Made by a program: the position numbers and the translations under genes. Shown here one piece after another: positions 43,602-53,586 of a stretch of DNA of 64,000 nucleotides; the stretch's first letter is position 1, and each line of letters opens with the position of its first letter. Source of the DNA: Tremella fuciformis (taxonomy: Eukaryota > Basidiomycota > Tremellomycetes > Tremellales > Tremellaceae). The stretch spans positions 5,890,001-5,954,000 of the forward strand of contig CP136490.1 of NCBI GenBank assembly GCA_032768795.1. Direction: 5' to 3'. A model generated the notes under the pieces. It had not been told where the DNA came from and did not search any database. It saw only the letters and a program-made list of their open reading frames with translations.

Positions 43602-44605
43602 GCCTTATTGTCGGAGGCAATGACACTGTTGGATGCAGTCGTGGTGGCGCTGACCTGGGCTTTCTGCTGCTGGTTGCGCTGGCCTGTACGGCATTCCCTA
43701 GCCTTGTGACCAGGCTTGCCGCAGTACATGCAGAGGTTTTCCTTGATGCGTCGTTCACGCTCAGCTGGAGTGAGCGGTCCAAAGGTTCTGGCTTGAGTTG
43801 CATCGATTTCCATTGGGGTTGGAGTGAAAGTAGTCGAGGTAGTTGTCCGAGGTGCAAAGGTGTTGGTAGGCCGGATGGAAGGGCTAAAACGAGTTGTCAT
43901 AGTGTTGCTGGGTGCAAAGCGTGTTGCTGGTCGAGGATTGTTGTTGGTACGATGTCGTTGGTAGAGAAGGTCATCGTACTCGATTGCTGCAGTGACCAAA
44001 GCTTCATAATCCTTGAATTTGCCAGGAGCAAGAAGTCGATCCTTGACGTCATCCTTGAGTCCATCAAAGAAGTTTTGCTTCTTGGTCTCGTTGTTCCAGT
44101 GGACATATGCTGCGTGGCGCTGGAACTCTGTGGCATAGAGACTTGCTGAACCGGTTTGTCGGAGGTTGCGGAGCTTGAAGCGGGATGTTTCTGCCATGTT
44201 GGCATCGCCAAAATACTTCTTGAATTCAATTTGGAAGTCGTCCCAGGCATGGAGCCAGGTTGGTTGATCCTCTGCGTCCATGCCAAGGTAAGGTAAGACC
44301 CATCGATAGGCTTCCTCCTTAAGTAGATTGGTTGCAAAAGCGATGCGAGTGACGTCCGTAGAGTAGGTGCGAGGTTGAACAGCAAAGACCATATTGCACT
44401 TAGCCAAGAATTCCAGAGTCTGATCCTTACGGCCACTGAAAGGCGGTGGATGAGAAATCTTCGGTTCCTTGGTATGCTCAGGCCTGCTGGTAGCGGAGTT
44501 GACTTGAAGAGCATTGATCTGAGCTTGAAGTTGAAGAATCATGTCGTGTTGGGCTTGAAGAGCTTGCTCAGGAGTGAGCTGAGTGGTCGTGTTCTCGGAT
44601 TCCAT
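43577..44605 (-). CDS. element 1 gag
   Basis: 342 aa. Gln-rich N-terminus, Gag core (IAFATNLLKEEAYRWV ... FKKYFGDANMAETSRFKLR), CCHC knuckle CMYCGKPGHKAREC. Still intact and next to its own 5' LTR, so gag could be made although pol is cut off by element 2. Confidence 0.9.
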   Translation of the reverse strand: MESENTTTQLTPEQALQAQHDMILQLQAQINALQVNSATSRPEHTKEPKISHPPPFSGRKDQTLEFLAKCNMVFAVQPRTYSTDVTRIAFATNLLKEEAYRWVLPYLGMDAEDQPTWLHAWDDFQIEFKKYFGDANMAETSRFKLRNLRQTGSASLYATEFQRHAAYVHWNNETKKQNFFDGLKDDVKDRLLAPGKFKDYEALVTAAIEYDDLLYQRHRTNNNPRPATRFAPSNTMTTRFSPSIRPTNTFAPRTTTSTTFTPTPMEIDATQARTFGPLTPAERERRIKENLCMYCGKPGHKARECRTGQRNQQQKAQVSATTTASNSVIASDNKAKNMQPQA

Positions 44606-44778
44606 GGTGCAAGAGGTGACCTGTAAGTCAGCTAAGTTCTGAGGATGAATCTGAGGAAGGGATGAAAGTGAAATGGCTTAGGCTAGAGGTAGGCAAGGCA
44701 AAGTAAAGCCAAGCTGGGAACAAGGTGAACCAAAGTAAAGGATCACGAGCAAGGACTAGGGGGGTTGGCAATGGATAC

Positions 44779-45340
44779 TGTCACGCTCGAAGGGGTAGCC
44801 CAAGGTAAAGGGCACGAGGGGGTCTAGTCTCTGGCTCGTAAAGCAAGGGGACTGAGGGATCGAGGACAAGAGTGCTGGGTTCAGACCAGCTGTGTGACTT
44901 TTGTGACGGGACACAAGAGATCCATTGCTGAAGAAACTATCTTGGCCGGAAAGTGGCCTCCTTATATAGACAAGAGGGCTATGTACGCCGAAGGGATTTG
45001 CCACCCGTTTTGCCACCCATTCCATGAGAAAAGTTTTCCTACTGCCGATATTTCTCGAGTGCAAGCGATTCTCCTCGCTGCAGATCTGTCTATAATTACT
45101 GGGAGTGGAAAGGTGGCTGAAGGCCGCCGAGTAGGATCACCGGAAAAAGTACTGACTTCAGGAAAGATCACCGATAAAAGTATTGACTTCAGGGAAGATC
45201 ACCGACAAAAGTACTGACTTAAATCGGCGATGTACCAGAAGAGGTAATGTTTGAGCAGTTCGGTGGAAAAAGTACTGTGTTTTGTAGGCGAATGGCGTAA
45301 AAAGCGGTGACTTGTGTTTGAGATGAGGTCGGTCATGACA
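44779..45340 (-). repeat. element 1 LTR (5' LTR)
   Basis: 562 bp partner of 32823-33384. On the minus strand it is followed by GTATCCATTGCC as the probable primer-binding region. Confidence 0.92.
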
Positions 45341-45345
45341 GAAGA
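45341..45345 (+). repeat. target-site duplication of element 1, right (GAAGA)
   Basis: Exact copy of 32818-32822. Confidence 0.9.
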
Positions 45346-46598
45346 ATGAGAGGTCCGCATTGATCATAGGGAGGTAAACGAAGTGCAAGCACCACATCTG
45401 AATGGGATTGTCGACGTCCAATGCCCCGCCTTGCCCCAGCAGCTCAAACACCTCGCGATATTTGCCAGTGCAATCTGCTTGCAAGTCGACCCACAACCTC
45501 TCGATGCGCTGGTTGTGCGTTGAGCGCCCTTGAATGAAAGAGCCGCGACCCTCACCTGACGTCAAGTCACGTCTGTTCAAGCAGTCAGACCTACCTCTAA
45601 CGACATGCATGAATTCCCTCACGCCAAGGTTTTCTCCTCCATAGTCAGCCCGCACACGACTTGGCACGCCATGCTCCTCTGTCGCCCGGACAAACAGTGC
45701 ATGGACGGTATCCGCGCGGTTGTTGTCTGAAGCGCCCATGTAGGTGATGAGTCTGCTGTAGCCGTCGATGCCACCGTGGATGACGATCTTCCATTTGATG
45801 AGCTTGTGATGCCCGTCGATGTGCCACAACGAGTTGTAGAATGGCACAGAGTAAGCTCGTCGAGTAATGAGCTTGGCAAATCGTCGCTCAATTTCTTCCG
45901 GGAACATGGTCCTAAGTTGAACCCGCAGTCGATCACGACTGATGTATATACCCAAGGCGTTGAGGCCTGCCATGAGCATCTTCTCCCCGAGGTGACGGGA
46001 ACCCCTCTGCCGGATTTGATTGATCATCTGCAGTCAGGAATTGGATGACCAGCGCACATGACATACCTACCGTAGCCAGCTGAGCATCGGAAATCTCGGT
46101 TCGGATGACCTTCTTAATTCCTGCTTCGGCTCTCCGACGACGAAGAGTGCGGGTGCTGCAGCCAAAAGAGAGGGCAATGGTGTCGTCTGTGTAGCCTTCA
46201 ACGTGTAGTTGAAAAAGTAGATTGACGTTGACAACCTGTCGTGGTCGGAAGGTAGCCCGCTCGTACGTCTTTACCTGCAAGACAAGTCTTGAGGTGTCTG
46301 CCAGAGCGGTTTCTAGCTGTTCGAGCGCATTTCTCCTATCTTGACAGGCTACGGCAGTGGCCCACCAGCCCTCGGCATCAATCCCTGGCTCTACCAACCC
46401 AAGAAGGTCAAGAAGTCGCTGTACCGCAATCAGGTGTCCCGGGATGTCGACGGCGGATCGCTGAGCGGTAGGGAGCTCAAGGAAGCTGTCGACGGGTCGT
46501 AGAGCTGCCTGTATGTAGTTTTGCAACTCGTGCCAAGTCGGTGACAGTGCTTCCAGCGGTTGCGGCCTGAAGTGGGCAACTGGCTGGGGCTGGGTCAT
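45341..46598 (-). pseudogene. transposase gene, 5' part (HTH + IS3-like integrase core)
   Basis: Exons 46071-46598, 45595-46027 and 45341-45555; with the 3' part (32348-32817) the gene would encode 533 aa. The N-terminal ~180 residues are helical and end in a helix-turn-helix FGCSTRTLRRRRAEAGI. The integrase core has catalytic Asp in LWHIDGHHKL, Asp in SRVRADYGGEN and Glu in NQRIERLW, the DDE arrangement of the rve-like core domain found in metazoan and fungal IS3-type transposases. It starts ~230 bp inside the right terminus, as expected for the element's own transposase. Now inactivated by element 1, although the frame is otherwise clean. Confidence 0.85.
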
Positions 46599-46685
46599 GT
46601 CGTGAGCGCGTGGAGTGATGAGTAGGAGTCAACACCGGTCAGTCCCTGATGAGAAAGCCGAGCAGCTGCGCGAAACGGCGCGCGG

Positions 46686-46769
46686 GAACGATGCGATTGT
46701 GAACGACGTCAAGGGGAACGATGTCATAATGACTGTCAAAACGATGATGAAAGACTGACCAGAACGATG
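46686..46769 (-). repeat. right subterminal motif array (5 x GAACGATG-like)
   Basis: GAACGATG, GAACGACG, GAACGATG, AAACGATG, GAACGATG starting at 46686, 46701, 46716, 46739 and 46762: spacings 15, 15, 23, 23. Inverse of the left array. Confidence 0.65.
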
Positions 46770-46809
46770 TAGAGAAGACGAGGTGATAAGATCGTCGCTA
46801 AATAACACG

Positions 46810-46830
46810 TGTCCACTTTGGCGTACCATA
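46810..46830 (-). repeat. right terminal inverted repeat
   Basis: On the minus strand begins TATGGTACGCCAAAGT and ends GGACA; pairs with 27093-27113. Confidence 0.85.
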
Positions 46831-46836
46831 GATTCG
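46831..46836 (+). repeat. target-site duplication, right (GATTCG)
   Basis: Exact copy of 27087-27092, directly outside the right inverted repeat. Confidence 0.85.
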
Positions 46837-46892
46837 GGGGTTTTCCGAAGCTCTCAGTCTGCACAACATGCATAGTCACGCTCGGACAAAGA

Positions 46893-49597
46893 TCATCGAT
46901 ACCACTCGCCCTGCTGCTGCGGGCCGCCGTCCACCAGACCCTGCGCCTCTCTACGTCGATCATTGCCCCTGCTGCTCCAACGCGGGAACCGGCCGCGCGT
47001 GTCGCCCGTCATCAAGCCCTTGAGGAACCCCCGCCGGCCCTCCTCGCTCCCGTTCTGCGGCATGTTCATCCATCCCTCACCTGCCATCTGCGTATTGGCG
47101 CCGGAGATGAGCGTCGACGAGTCATGCGGTCGACTTTGCGGCACGGCCGAGTATGTCGGTTGCAATGACGATCGAGAGGTGGGACGATACCATTTCTTCT
47201 CGGCATGTGGTGTCTGCACCCATCCCGGTGCGGGCGGAGCAGTCTCGGCGTACTGCATGTCACCTTGCAAGTGTGCCGCGGGCCGAGGTGGTGACCGATC
47301 GGGTGGGCTCTGAGACTGTTGCTGCGCCCACTCGTTGTATGCCTTGACATCGCCGATGCTGTCCTGCCGCATGTGGGCTCGCGACGCCCGGCGAGGCACG
47401 CCCATAGAATCAACAGATGCAGATGGGCGCCTTGTGTGCGAGGCGATCGGATCTTTGATCACCGGTGGCGGAGTCTGATTCGCCCCGTCCTCAGGAAGAA
47501 TCGGCATGACTGGGTTCGAGGACTGTCGTCTACTCCTCTTGATGCCAGGTGTAGGCTGAGGAGCAGTCACGACAGGCATCGAATGCCTCCTGCCCCGATC
47601 CCGCTCATTCCCGGCAGCTACTCCGAGTCCGCCTTGGTAGGCTTGTCTGGCAGGATCGAGGCTCTCAGTGCCTTCTGTACTTGTGCGAGGCAGCGGGAGT
47701 CCGCGGGAATATGATGGACCAGCTTGCGGACCAAGTTGTGGGCCTTGAGAGAAGAACGGAGCCTGGTATGGCGGCGGCTGATAGCCATAGCCAGGGTACC
47801 CAAAGCCGGGGCGGTAAGCTTGTCCCATGGACTGCGGATGAGGATAAGGCATCGGTCCCATTGGACCCATAGGGCCTACGAACCCCATCGGACCGGGCGC
47901 AACCGGCCCCATGGGTCCCATGGGACCACCTGGGACAGGTGCATATCCTTGAGGTATCGGGAAGACCGAAGGAGGTGTGGCAAATGGCGGCGGTAGGGTG
48001 GCGGCACGGACCACCGCATTCATTTGGGCGCGATGCTGGCGTCGGATGGCGCGGTACCATATCGACTGGAAAGAGTTGCGGTTCCTTGAGTAGCATATCA
48101 AGAACAGCAGAACGAGCACGGCGAGCAAGGAGCCAATGAGGATACCGGCGAGCTTGGAGTTGCGATGCCCGTCGCTCTTGTGGGGTACTTTGAGCGCGTT
48201 GACCGAGTTGGGCTTGCCTGCAATACCAACATATCGCTCGTCCGTCGAATAGTACAGCGCGACATAGACGCCAGCGAGGAAGGGGGTGCCAAGGCGGACT
48301 TCACCAATTTGCTCAGCCGTACTTCCGTTCTGCCAAGCGATGACCGAGGACCAGCACCCCGCACCGCCATTCGTTCGGGGCTGCACAAGCTCGGTGGAAC
48401 CGACCTTGTACTGGTAGCCACCGATGTCGACGATCATGGAGAGGTTTGTGTCGCACGGGACAACCCAGCGTGTAGGGTCTTGCGTATCACGACGGGAGTC
48501 CGCGACTGCCGCCATCAACTTCTCGGCAGCGTGGGTGGGCATGTAGATGCCGTCGAAACCAGGATCGACGGTCGCATACAGGCTCGAGTTGCTCTCGACA
48601 GCGCTGTCGAGCTGAATGCTGTTCAGGTCAAAGGCCCAGCCCGCTGCCTTGGTAGTATCGACGTCAAGCCAGTTACTGCTCGATCAGTTCACATACACTA
48701 CTTGATAGATCTGCCTCACAAGCTGCCACTGTAGCTGGCTTGCGGTGCGCCTCCCCAGTGAACACTCCCTGCATCAACCGACAGGTCGGAGGACCGATTG
48801 GCAATATCGAAGCCGACAGTGAAGCTGGTCGCCTGGGATGGGGCACCGTCACCCTGAGAAGCGAGCATGGCGCCAATGAGGGAGTAGCTGGGATGCGGCT
48901 GCGAGTCAACGCTGTCTCTCAGACCACTTCTGCCGCGGCTCACCTCGTAGATTCCGATCCCCCAAAAGCCGGAAGTGCCATCGCTGAAGCTGGTCGGACT
49001 ACTTCCGGCGAGATTCTGGCTGACGTCCTCCACACTCGAGGTAAGGGCAATGACTCGGCCTTTATCGGTACCTCTTTCATCGGTCAGAGTGTCCCGGATG
49101 AGTGTGCCGGAGACACGAAGCAAGTCGCTGCTTCCTCCAGGATAGATCGCTGTGTATGATAGCGCCTGAGCAGAGCCCTGCCTGGTCAGCTGGTGGTCCC
49201 GGCTCCGAAAGATCAGCTGACGGTGAACGAAGTCGAATCATCTGCGTCATACCTACCCGTCTCAGCTATTTCCGCCAGTAGATTGTGGAAGGCTTACAGA
49301 TCTGAGTCCGAGATACACTCGGTGCACACATCGCTCCCGACAATCATGAATTCCACGTTCGTGGCTAGTCCTTGTCAGCTCGCCAAGGCCAAAACAGTTG
49401 GACTGACACAATGTGAGGTTGAAGTCCTGAGCTGGAGTGCCGATACCGAGGGTCAGGACGTTCGTGCCCCCCTCTCCTCGATACAGAGGCATGAGGGTGT
49501 ACTCTGTGCCCAATCGCGACAGATCCGTTTTGGAGTCGGCCCATGTCACTTGCACCAGGCTTGGCAAGAGCCAAAGGCAACTCGTCCATCCACGCAT
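46893..49597 (-). CDS. membrane-anchored pepsin-like (A1) protein, probably catalytically dead
   Basis: 838 aa, five exons: 49408-49597, 49298-49364, 49222-49252, 48720-49165, 46893-48675. A signal peptide (WTSCLWLLPSLVQVTWA) is followed by an A1 aspartic-peptidase-like fold: LTLGIGTPAQDFNLTL, VGSDVCTEC, a flap-like middle, and second lobe ATVDPGFDGIYMP. The first lobe has STN where DTG is expected; the second has DPG. After the domain comes one membrane span (LAGILIGSLLAVLVLLFLICY) and a long cytosolic tail rich in Gly-Pro-Met repeats, Pro and Ser. Likely a cell-surface or sensor-type protein. The start at 49597 gives the best signal peptide. Its 3' end is 57 bp from the transposon duplication. 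Confidence 0.8.
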
Positions 49598-50271
49598 CGA
49601 GACTTTGTGGAGTGCTTGGGGCCCTTGCACGAGGGAGAGAGAGGACGAGGCAAGAGGAGATGTGAATTATGTGTGAAGGAGAAGACAAGTGACTTGCGAA
49701 GTCATGGTGATGCTGGATTTTCAGCTACGATGGCTATTTCGATGAAGGACCCACCGATGCGACCAATGGCTAGAGGCGCTTGCGGTCGGGCTCAGTTGAC
49801 CGCTTGCGGCTTCTGCGTTGTCGGATCGCCTTTGCACTCTCTCCGCTGCACGTCTCCGGATCGCTCTGAAGGGTCGAGGGTATGCCTTTGGGTTCCGAGT
49901 GCGGAAGATGGTCGTGTCGAATTGAAGGCGTGCGAGCTGTTCACAATTATAAAGGCGAAGCAGTGGGAAGTCTTGACAAGAAGTAGAGAATGTGAGTGAA
50001 GAGAGGAGACGGTGGGTAATGAGGAGACGAGAAGAAGGGTTTGCCGCCGAGAAGGAAAGAGGGTTGAGTGACGGTCATCAAGGCCAAAGGACCCCTCCCT
50101 CACCCCACGACTTGCCCCGCACATCCCGGACCTTCCATAGCGCACCGACGAGCATGCACAATGCGCTCACAGTGATCACGTAGCAGCGCGCAGAGAAAGG
50201 GTAGAAACTGCATAAGCACTGACTGACGAATGGAAGCTGACTAGACTGAAGAGACCTGACCGCCATCCCGA
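49598..50271. other. intergenic, no gene called
   Basis: Upstream region of the pepsin-like gene and 3' region of the zinc-ribbon gene. Open frames on both strands lack motifs and splice consistency. Confidence 0.4.
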
Positions 50272-50651
50272 TCATCGTTGGGGCCGGGGCTGTTGCTGAT
50301 TTGGCGGTGGTGGTCGATTCTGAAACCCGTACGCCGAGGGTGGTTGAGGATCCGGGCCTTTCCCTTGATCCATCTGCCATTCTGCTCGTCAGGCTCTGTC
50401 CGTCGTAGCACTGAGAGAGCGACTCACGACATATACCGCACACCCATATACGGCTCTTGGGAAACGGTATCAACGGTACCCAGAAGAACTCGAACCACAT
50501 GCGCGAGTGCGCTCCTACGACTGAAGCTGCATGGTCAGCTATGCATGGCTGCGACTGTGACCTAGGGGGACATACCGTTGTTACACCGCGGACACATCCG
50601 ACCTTGCTCCGGCGCATCTTGGGTGATCTGTGTGTGAGCTCCAAAGTCCAT
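50272..50651 (-). CDS. small zinc-ribbon protein
   Basis: 94 aa from three exons (50576-50651, 50428-50526, 50272-50381). Pattern CPRC near residue 20 and CGIC near residue 55 flank SRMWFEFFWVPLIPFPKS, matching the widespread eukaryotic zinc-ribbon-15 domain (two Cys pairs around an aromatic hydrophobic hairpin). The C-terminus is Pro/Gln-rich. Function of this family is unknown; some members are membrane-associated. Confidence 0.8.
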
Positions 50652-51121
50652 TGTCCTGCCAGCTCACCTTAATAGGACACCCGACTGGCCGTCAGCATAT
50701 AGGGCTCCTACATTGCCGTTCCACTTACAGATAATAGGTATACACACTGTTCATGTTAGCATCTACTCGATGACCGCCACTGGCGGAGTGTTCACCAAGC
50801 GAAGGCGCCGCGCAAGGAGGTTTGCCACTCACTTTCGATATATGATCCGTTAAGATGACTTCACCGCACGAGTGTAGTGCTTGCCAATCTCCCCGTCGAA
50901 CAATGCGCAGTGGCAAGAATATCGTAGAGACAACTGCGATGCACAGCTTGATCAGAGCCAAGTCTGCCAAGCGGCGAACGGATGAAACCCGGCGGGGCTC
51001 CAATCCTCACGTGCATTGTAACGGAGATCGCCACGCTCTCCGAGCTGCGTCAAAGGTCCAGCAGGATTTTTGGGACATCCTGCAACTCTGTATGCGACGA
51101 ACAGCTTGATCAGTCGGCAAG
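50652..51121. other. intergenic, weak open frame only
   Basis: Between the divergent zinc-ribbon and DBP9 genes. A minus-strand frame at 50725-51003 (92 codons) has one hydrophobic stretch, but no homology signal or splice support, so it is not called. Confidence 0.4.
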
Positions 51122-53112
51122 ATGGCACCGACAAGCACGCTGCTCGAGTGAGGCGGCGTCAGCTGATCATATTGATCTCGTGGAAGCTGACTGTCAGGTC
51201 TGAGCAGCTCTTCTCCCAACCCCCATTCTCCACCCTCCTCGACCCCCGCATCCTTCGCGCTTTGGCCGACTTGTCGTTTGCTCATCCGACATTGGTCCAA
51301 GCTACCGCTATACCCCTCTTGCTCGAGGGAAAGGATGTACTGGCCAGAGCTAGGACAGGCAGTGGCAAGACCGGCGCGTATGCCATTCCTGCCTTACAGA
51401 GGCTACTTGATGCCAAAGCTGTGAGCTGGGCGGCCAAGCACACAGGAAGTGGAGAGCTGAAGGAGGAGAGCACTTCTGTATCTTCGCCCGAATACCAGGT
51501 CACGCGATGTCTGATCCTCGTACCTACCCGCGAGCTCGCAATGCAAGTCACCAAATTTCTTGCGTCTCTCTCCACCTACCTAGAGGAGAACATCACCACC
51601 TTCAACGCATCTTCCACTTCCTCCCTGCGCACCGAATCCCCCGACATCATCGTCTCAACTCCATCTCGACTCCTAACCCTGCTAGAAGGAGGCTCGGTCG
51701 ATCTGAAGCACCTCTCTATGCTCATCATTGACGAAGCGGATCTCGTCCTGTCGTACGGCCACAAAGAGGACATTGCGAGGTTGTGCGATGCGAACAGTGG
51801 CTATATACCACGGCTTGGCGTGCAGGGATGTCTCATGTCTGCTACACTAGGAGAGGAGATACAGTCCATCAAAGGCTTGGTTCTGCGTAACCCGGTGGGT
51901 TGCCTTTGTGGACTCGCTTCTTTGTCGCTGACGCCCAGGCAATCCTCACTTTGTCCGAGCCGACCGGATCGCTTCTGAGCCAGTATTACACCCACACTTC
52001 CGAGCGAGACAAGTTCCTCCTGCTTTACGTCCTGCTCAAGCTCAAGATCATACGCGGCAAGTCGATCGTCTTTGTCAACACTGTCGACCGCGGGTACCGC
52101 GTCAAGCTCTTCCTCGAGCAATTCGGAGTCAAGAGCTGCGTGGTCAACGCCGAATTGCCCCTTGGAAGTCGGTATCACGTCGTTGAAGAGTTCAACAGGG
52201 GAGTCTACGACGTCGTGGTGGCCACGGACGAGGCCACGGGAGATGTGGAGGAACCGGCGGAAGAGGAAGATGTCGCGGACGCAACGAATGGAGACGCAGA
52301 AGTAGAGCAGCCGGAAGCAGGACCGTCCAAACGCAAAGCACCTCCGTCACCTCCAGCCGTCAACCGGAAGAAACGGAAAAACCAGAAAGACTCGGCTTCT
52401 TCTCTTGCGCGCGGTATAGACTTTACCTCAGCGTCCAGCGTGATCAACTTCGACCTGCCCACGACCTCGACCGCATACATGCACCGCGTCGGCCGGACTG
52501 CCCGAGCGGGTCACTCCGGCTTGTCGCTGTCATTCGTCGTACCAAAGTCGAAATGGGGCAAGGACAAGCAGGTCTCACTGCCGACTGCGGCCGCGGATGA
52601 GCAGGTTTGGGAAAAGATAGTGGGAAGAGTACGAAAAGAAGGCGGCGGCGAGATGAAGGAATGGGATTGGGGTGGGAGGAAGAACGAGATCGAGGGGTTC
52701 CGATACCGCATGGAGGACGGATTGAGGGCTGTAACCGTCAAGCGGGTGACAGATGCGAGAAGAGAAGAGGTCCGACGCGAGCTGCTCAACAGCGAGAAGC
52801 TCAAGGTGATACTTTGCAGCTCTTTCGTGAGTGCGACGAGCTGACGTACAGGCCCACTTCGCTGCCAACCCGCTCGACCTCAGCTATCTGCGTCATGACG
52901 CGCCGCTGCACCCGACACGCGTGCAAACCCATCTCAAGCACGTGCCGGGGTACCTGATGCCCAAAATCGCTCAGCCCTTCAAGGGGGACGTGACAGACGG
53001 AGCTCATATTCCATTCCGAGGAGGTAGTGGCGGCGGCCGTGGTCGTGGAGCCGGGGGCCGTGGACGAGGAGGAGGAAGGAAGAAGGTAGACCCATTGCGG
53101 TTCAAAGGATAG
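51122..53112 (+). CDS. DBP9: ATP-dependent DEAD-box RNA helicase DBP9 (60S ribosome assembly)
   Basis: Nucleolar helicase for early large-subunit pre-rRNA processing. Four exons: 51122-51147, 51198-51894, 51939-52805, 52852-53112; 616 aa. Motifs in order: Q-motif (FAHPTLVQATAIPLLL), ARTGSGKT, PTRELA, STPSRL, DEAD within IIDEADLVLSYGHKED (the following LSYGHKED is typical of DBP9/DDX56), SAT, IVFVNT, and HRVGRTARAG. An acidic then Lys-rich insertion splits the second RecA domain before ARGIDF, as in other DBP9 proteins. The C-terminus is a Gly/Arg-rich RGG-type tail plus DPLRFKG. Confidence 0.93.
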
Positions 53113-53586
53113 TCGGTGGGTGAGGAGGTACACGTGGTATTTCTACCCGAAGCGGTAATGGCCCATCTCCTTTCGATCTCGATGGATGGCCGACGGGCAT
53201 GGCATGTTCCGTGTTCTGGGCAGTTTCTCTAGCCTCGGCGTGGCGACACTAGTTACACCATGCATCCCATCGCCGCGCTTCCTATGGAACTCCCTGGCGT
53301 CTCACTGTGTAGTGCTTGGCTCTCCGGGTGACTGCCGCGCGCTGACGAGTCTTTGTAAACCACAAAGAAATCTTCAACTTTTGATATTGTGTCGTTTATC
53401 CATGTTCATTCTGTAAAAGTCGTTCGCTACACTCGAGACGAGAGAGAGGGATTGCGGACTCGGCGACGGCCCAGCGCTTCTCGGCCATCCATCGCCTCCA
53501 GGTCTTCCGTTCTCCTCCGCTCCGCTTACTCATTCGCCTCTTTCATCCACCCCTGCTGCCGTTAGGCCGCCTACCCTCCAGCCAAC
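53113..53586. other. intergenic, promoter of the next regulator
   Basis: 474 bp, with pyrimidine-rich sequence directly before the ATG at 53587. No gene seen. Confidence 0.4.

Larger units (their letters stand above)
32823..45340 (-). mobile_element. element 1: Ty3 chromovirus inserted in the transposase gene
   Basis: LTRs of 562 bp at both ends (TGTCA..TGACA), flanked by GAAGA duplications. Gene order on the minus strand is gag (44605-43577), a -1 frameshift site, then protease-RT-RNaseH-integrase-chromodomain, interrupted by element 2. Equal-length LTRs that look identical by eye imply a recent insertion. A purine-rich tract AGAGGGGGAGC (about 33391-33401) abuts the 3' LTR. Confidence 0.92.
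27093..46830 (-). mobile_element. large DNA transposon with IS3-like integrase transposase and two cargo genes
   Basis: Bounded by inverted repeats 27093-27113 and 46810-46830 (18 of 21 positions match) and the 6-bp duplication GATTCG. It encodes an IS3/rve-type integrase-core transposase (minus, now split), gene A (plus, 27304-29559) and gene B (minus, 29807-31857). Subterminal motif arrays lie inside both ends. Present size 19.7 kb, of which 12.5 kb is a later nested retrotransposon insertion. Termini begin TAT and end ATA; with the 6-bp duplication and IS3-like enzyme this matches what I recall of the IS3EU superfamily, which should be confirmed. It lies between the DHA1 promoter and the 3' end of the pepsin-like gene. 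Confidence 0.85.

Noticed and set aside
50725..51003. 92-codon minus-strand frame with one hydrophobic stretch
   Set aside because: No homology, no splice support and no family-like features; left as intergenic.
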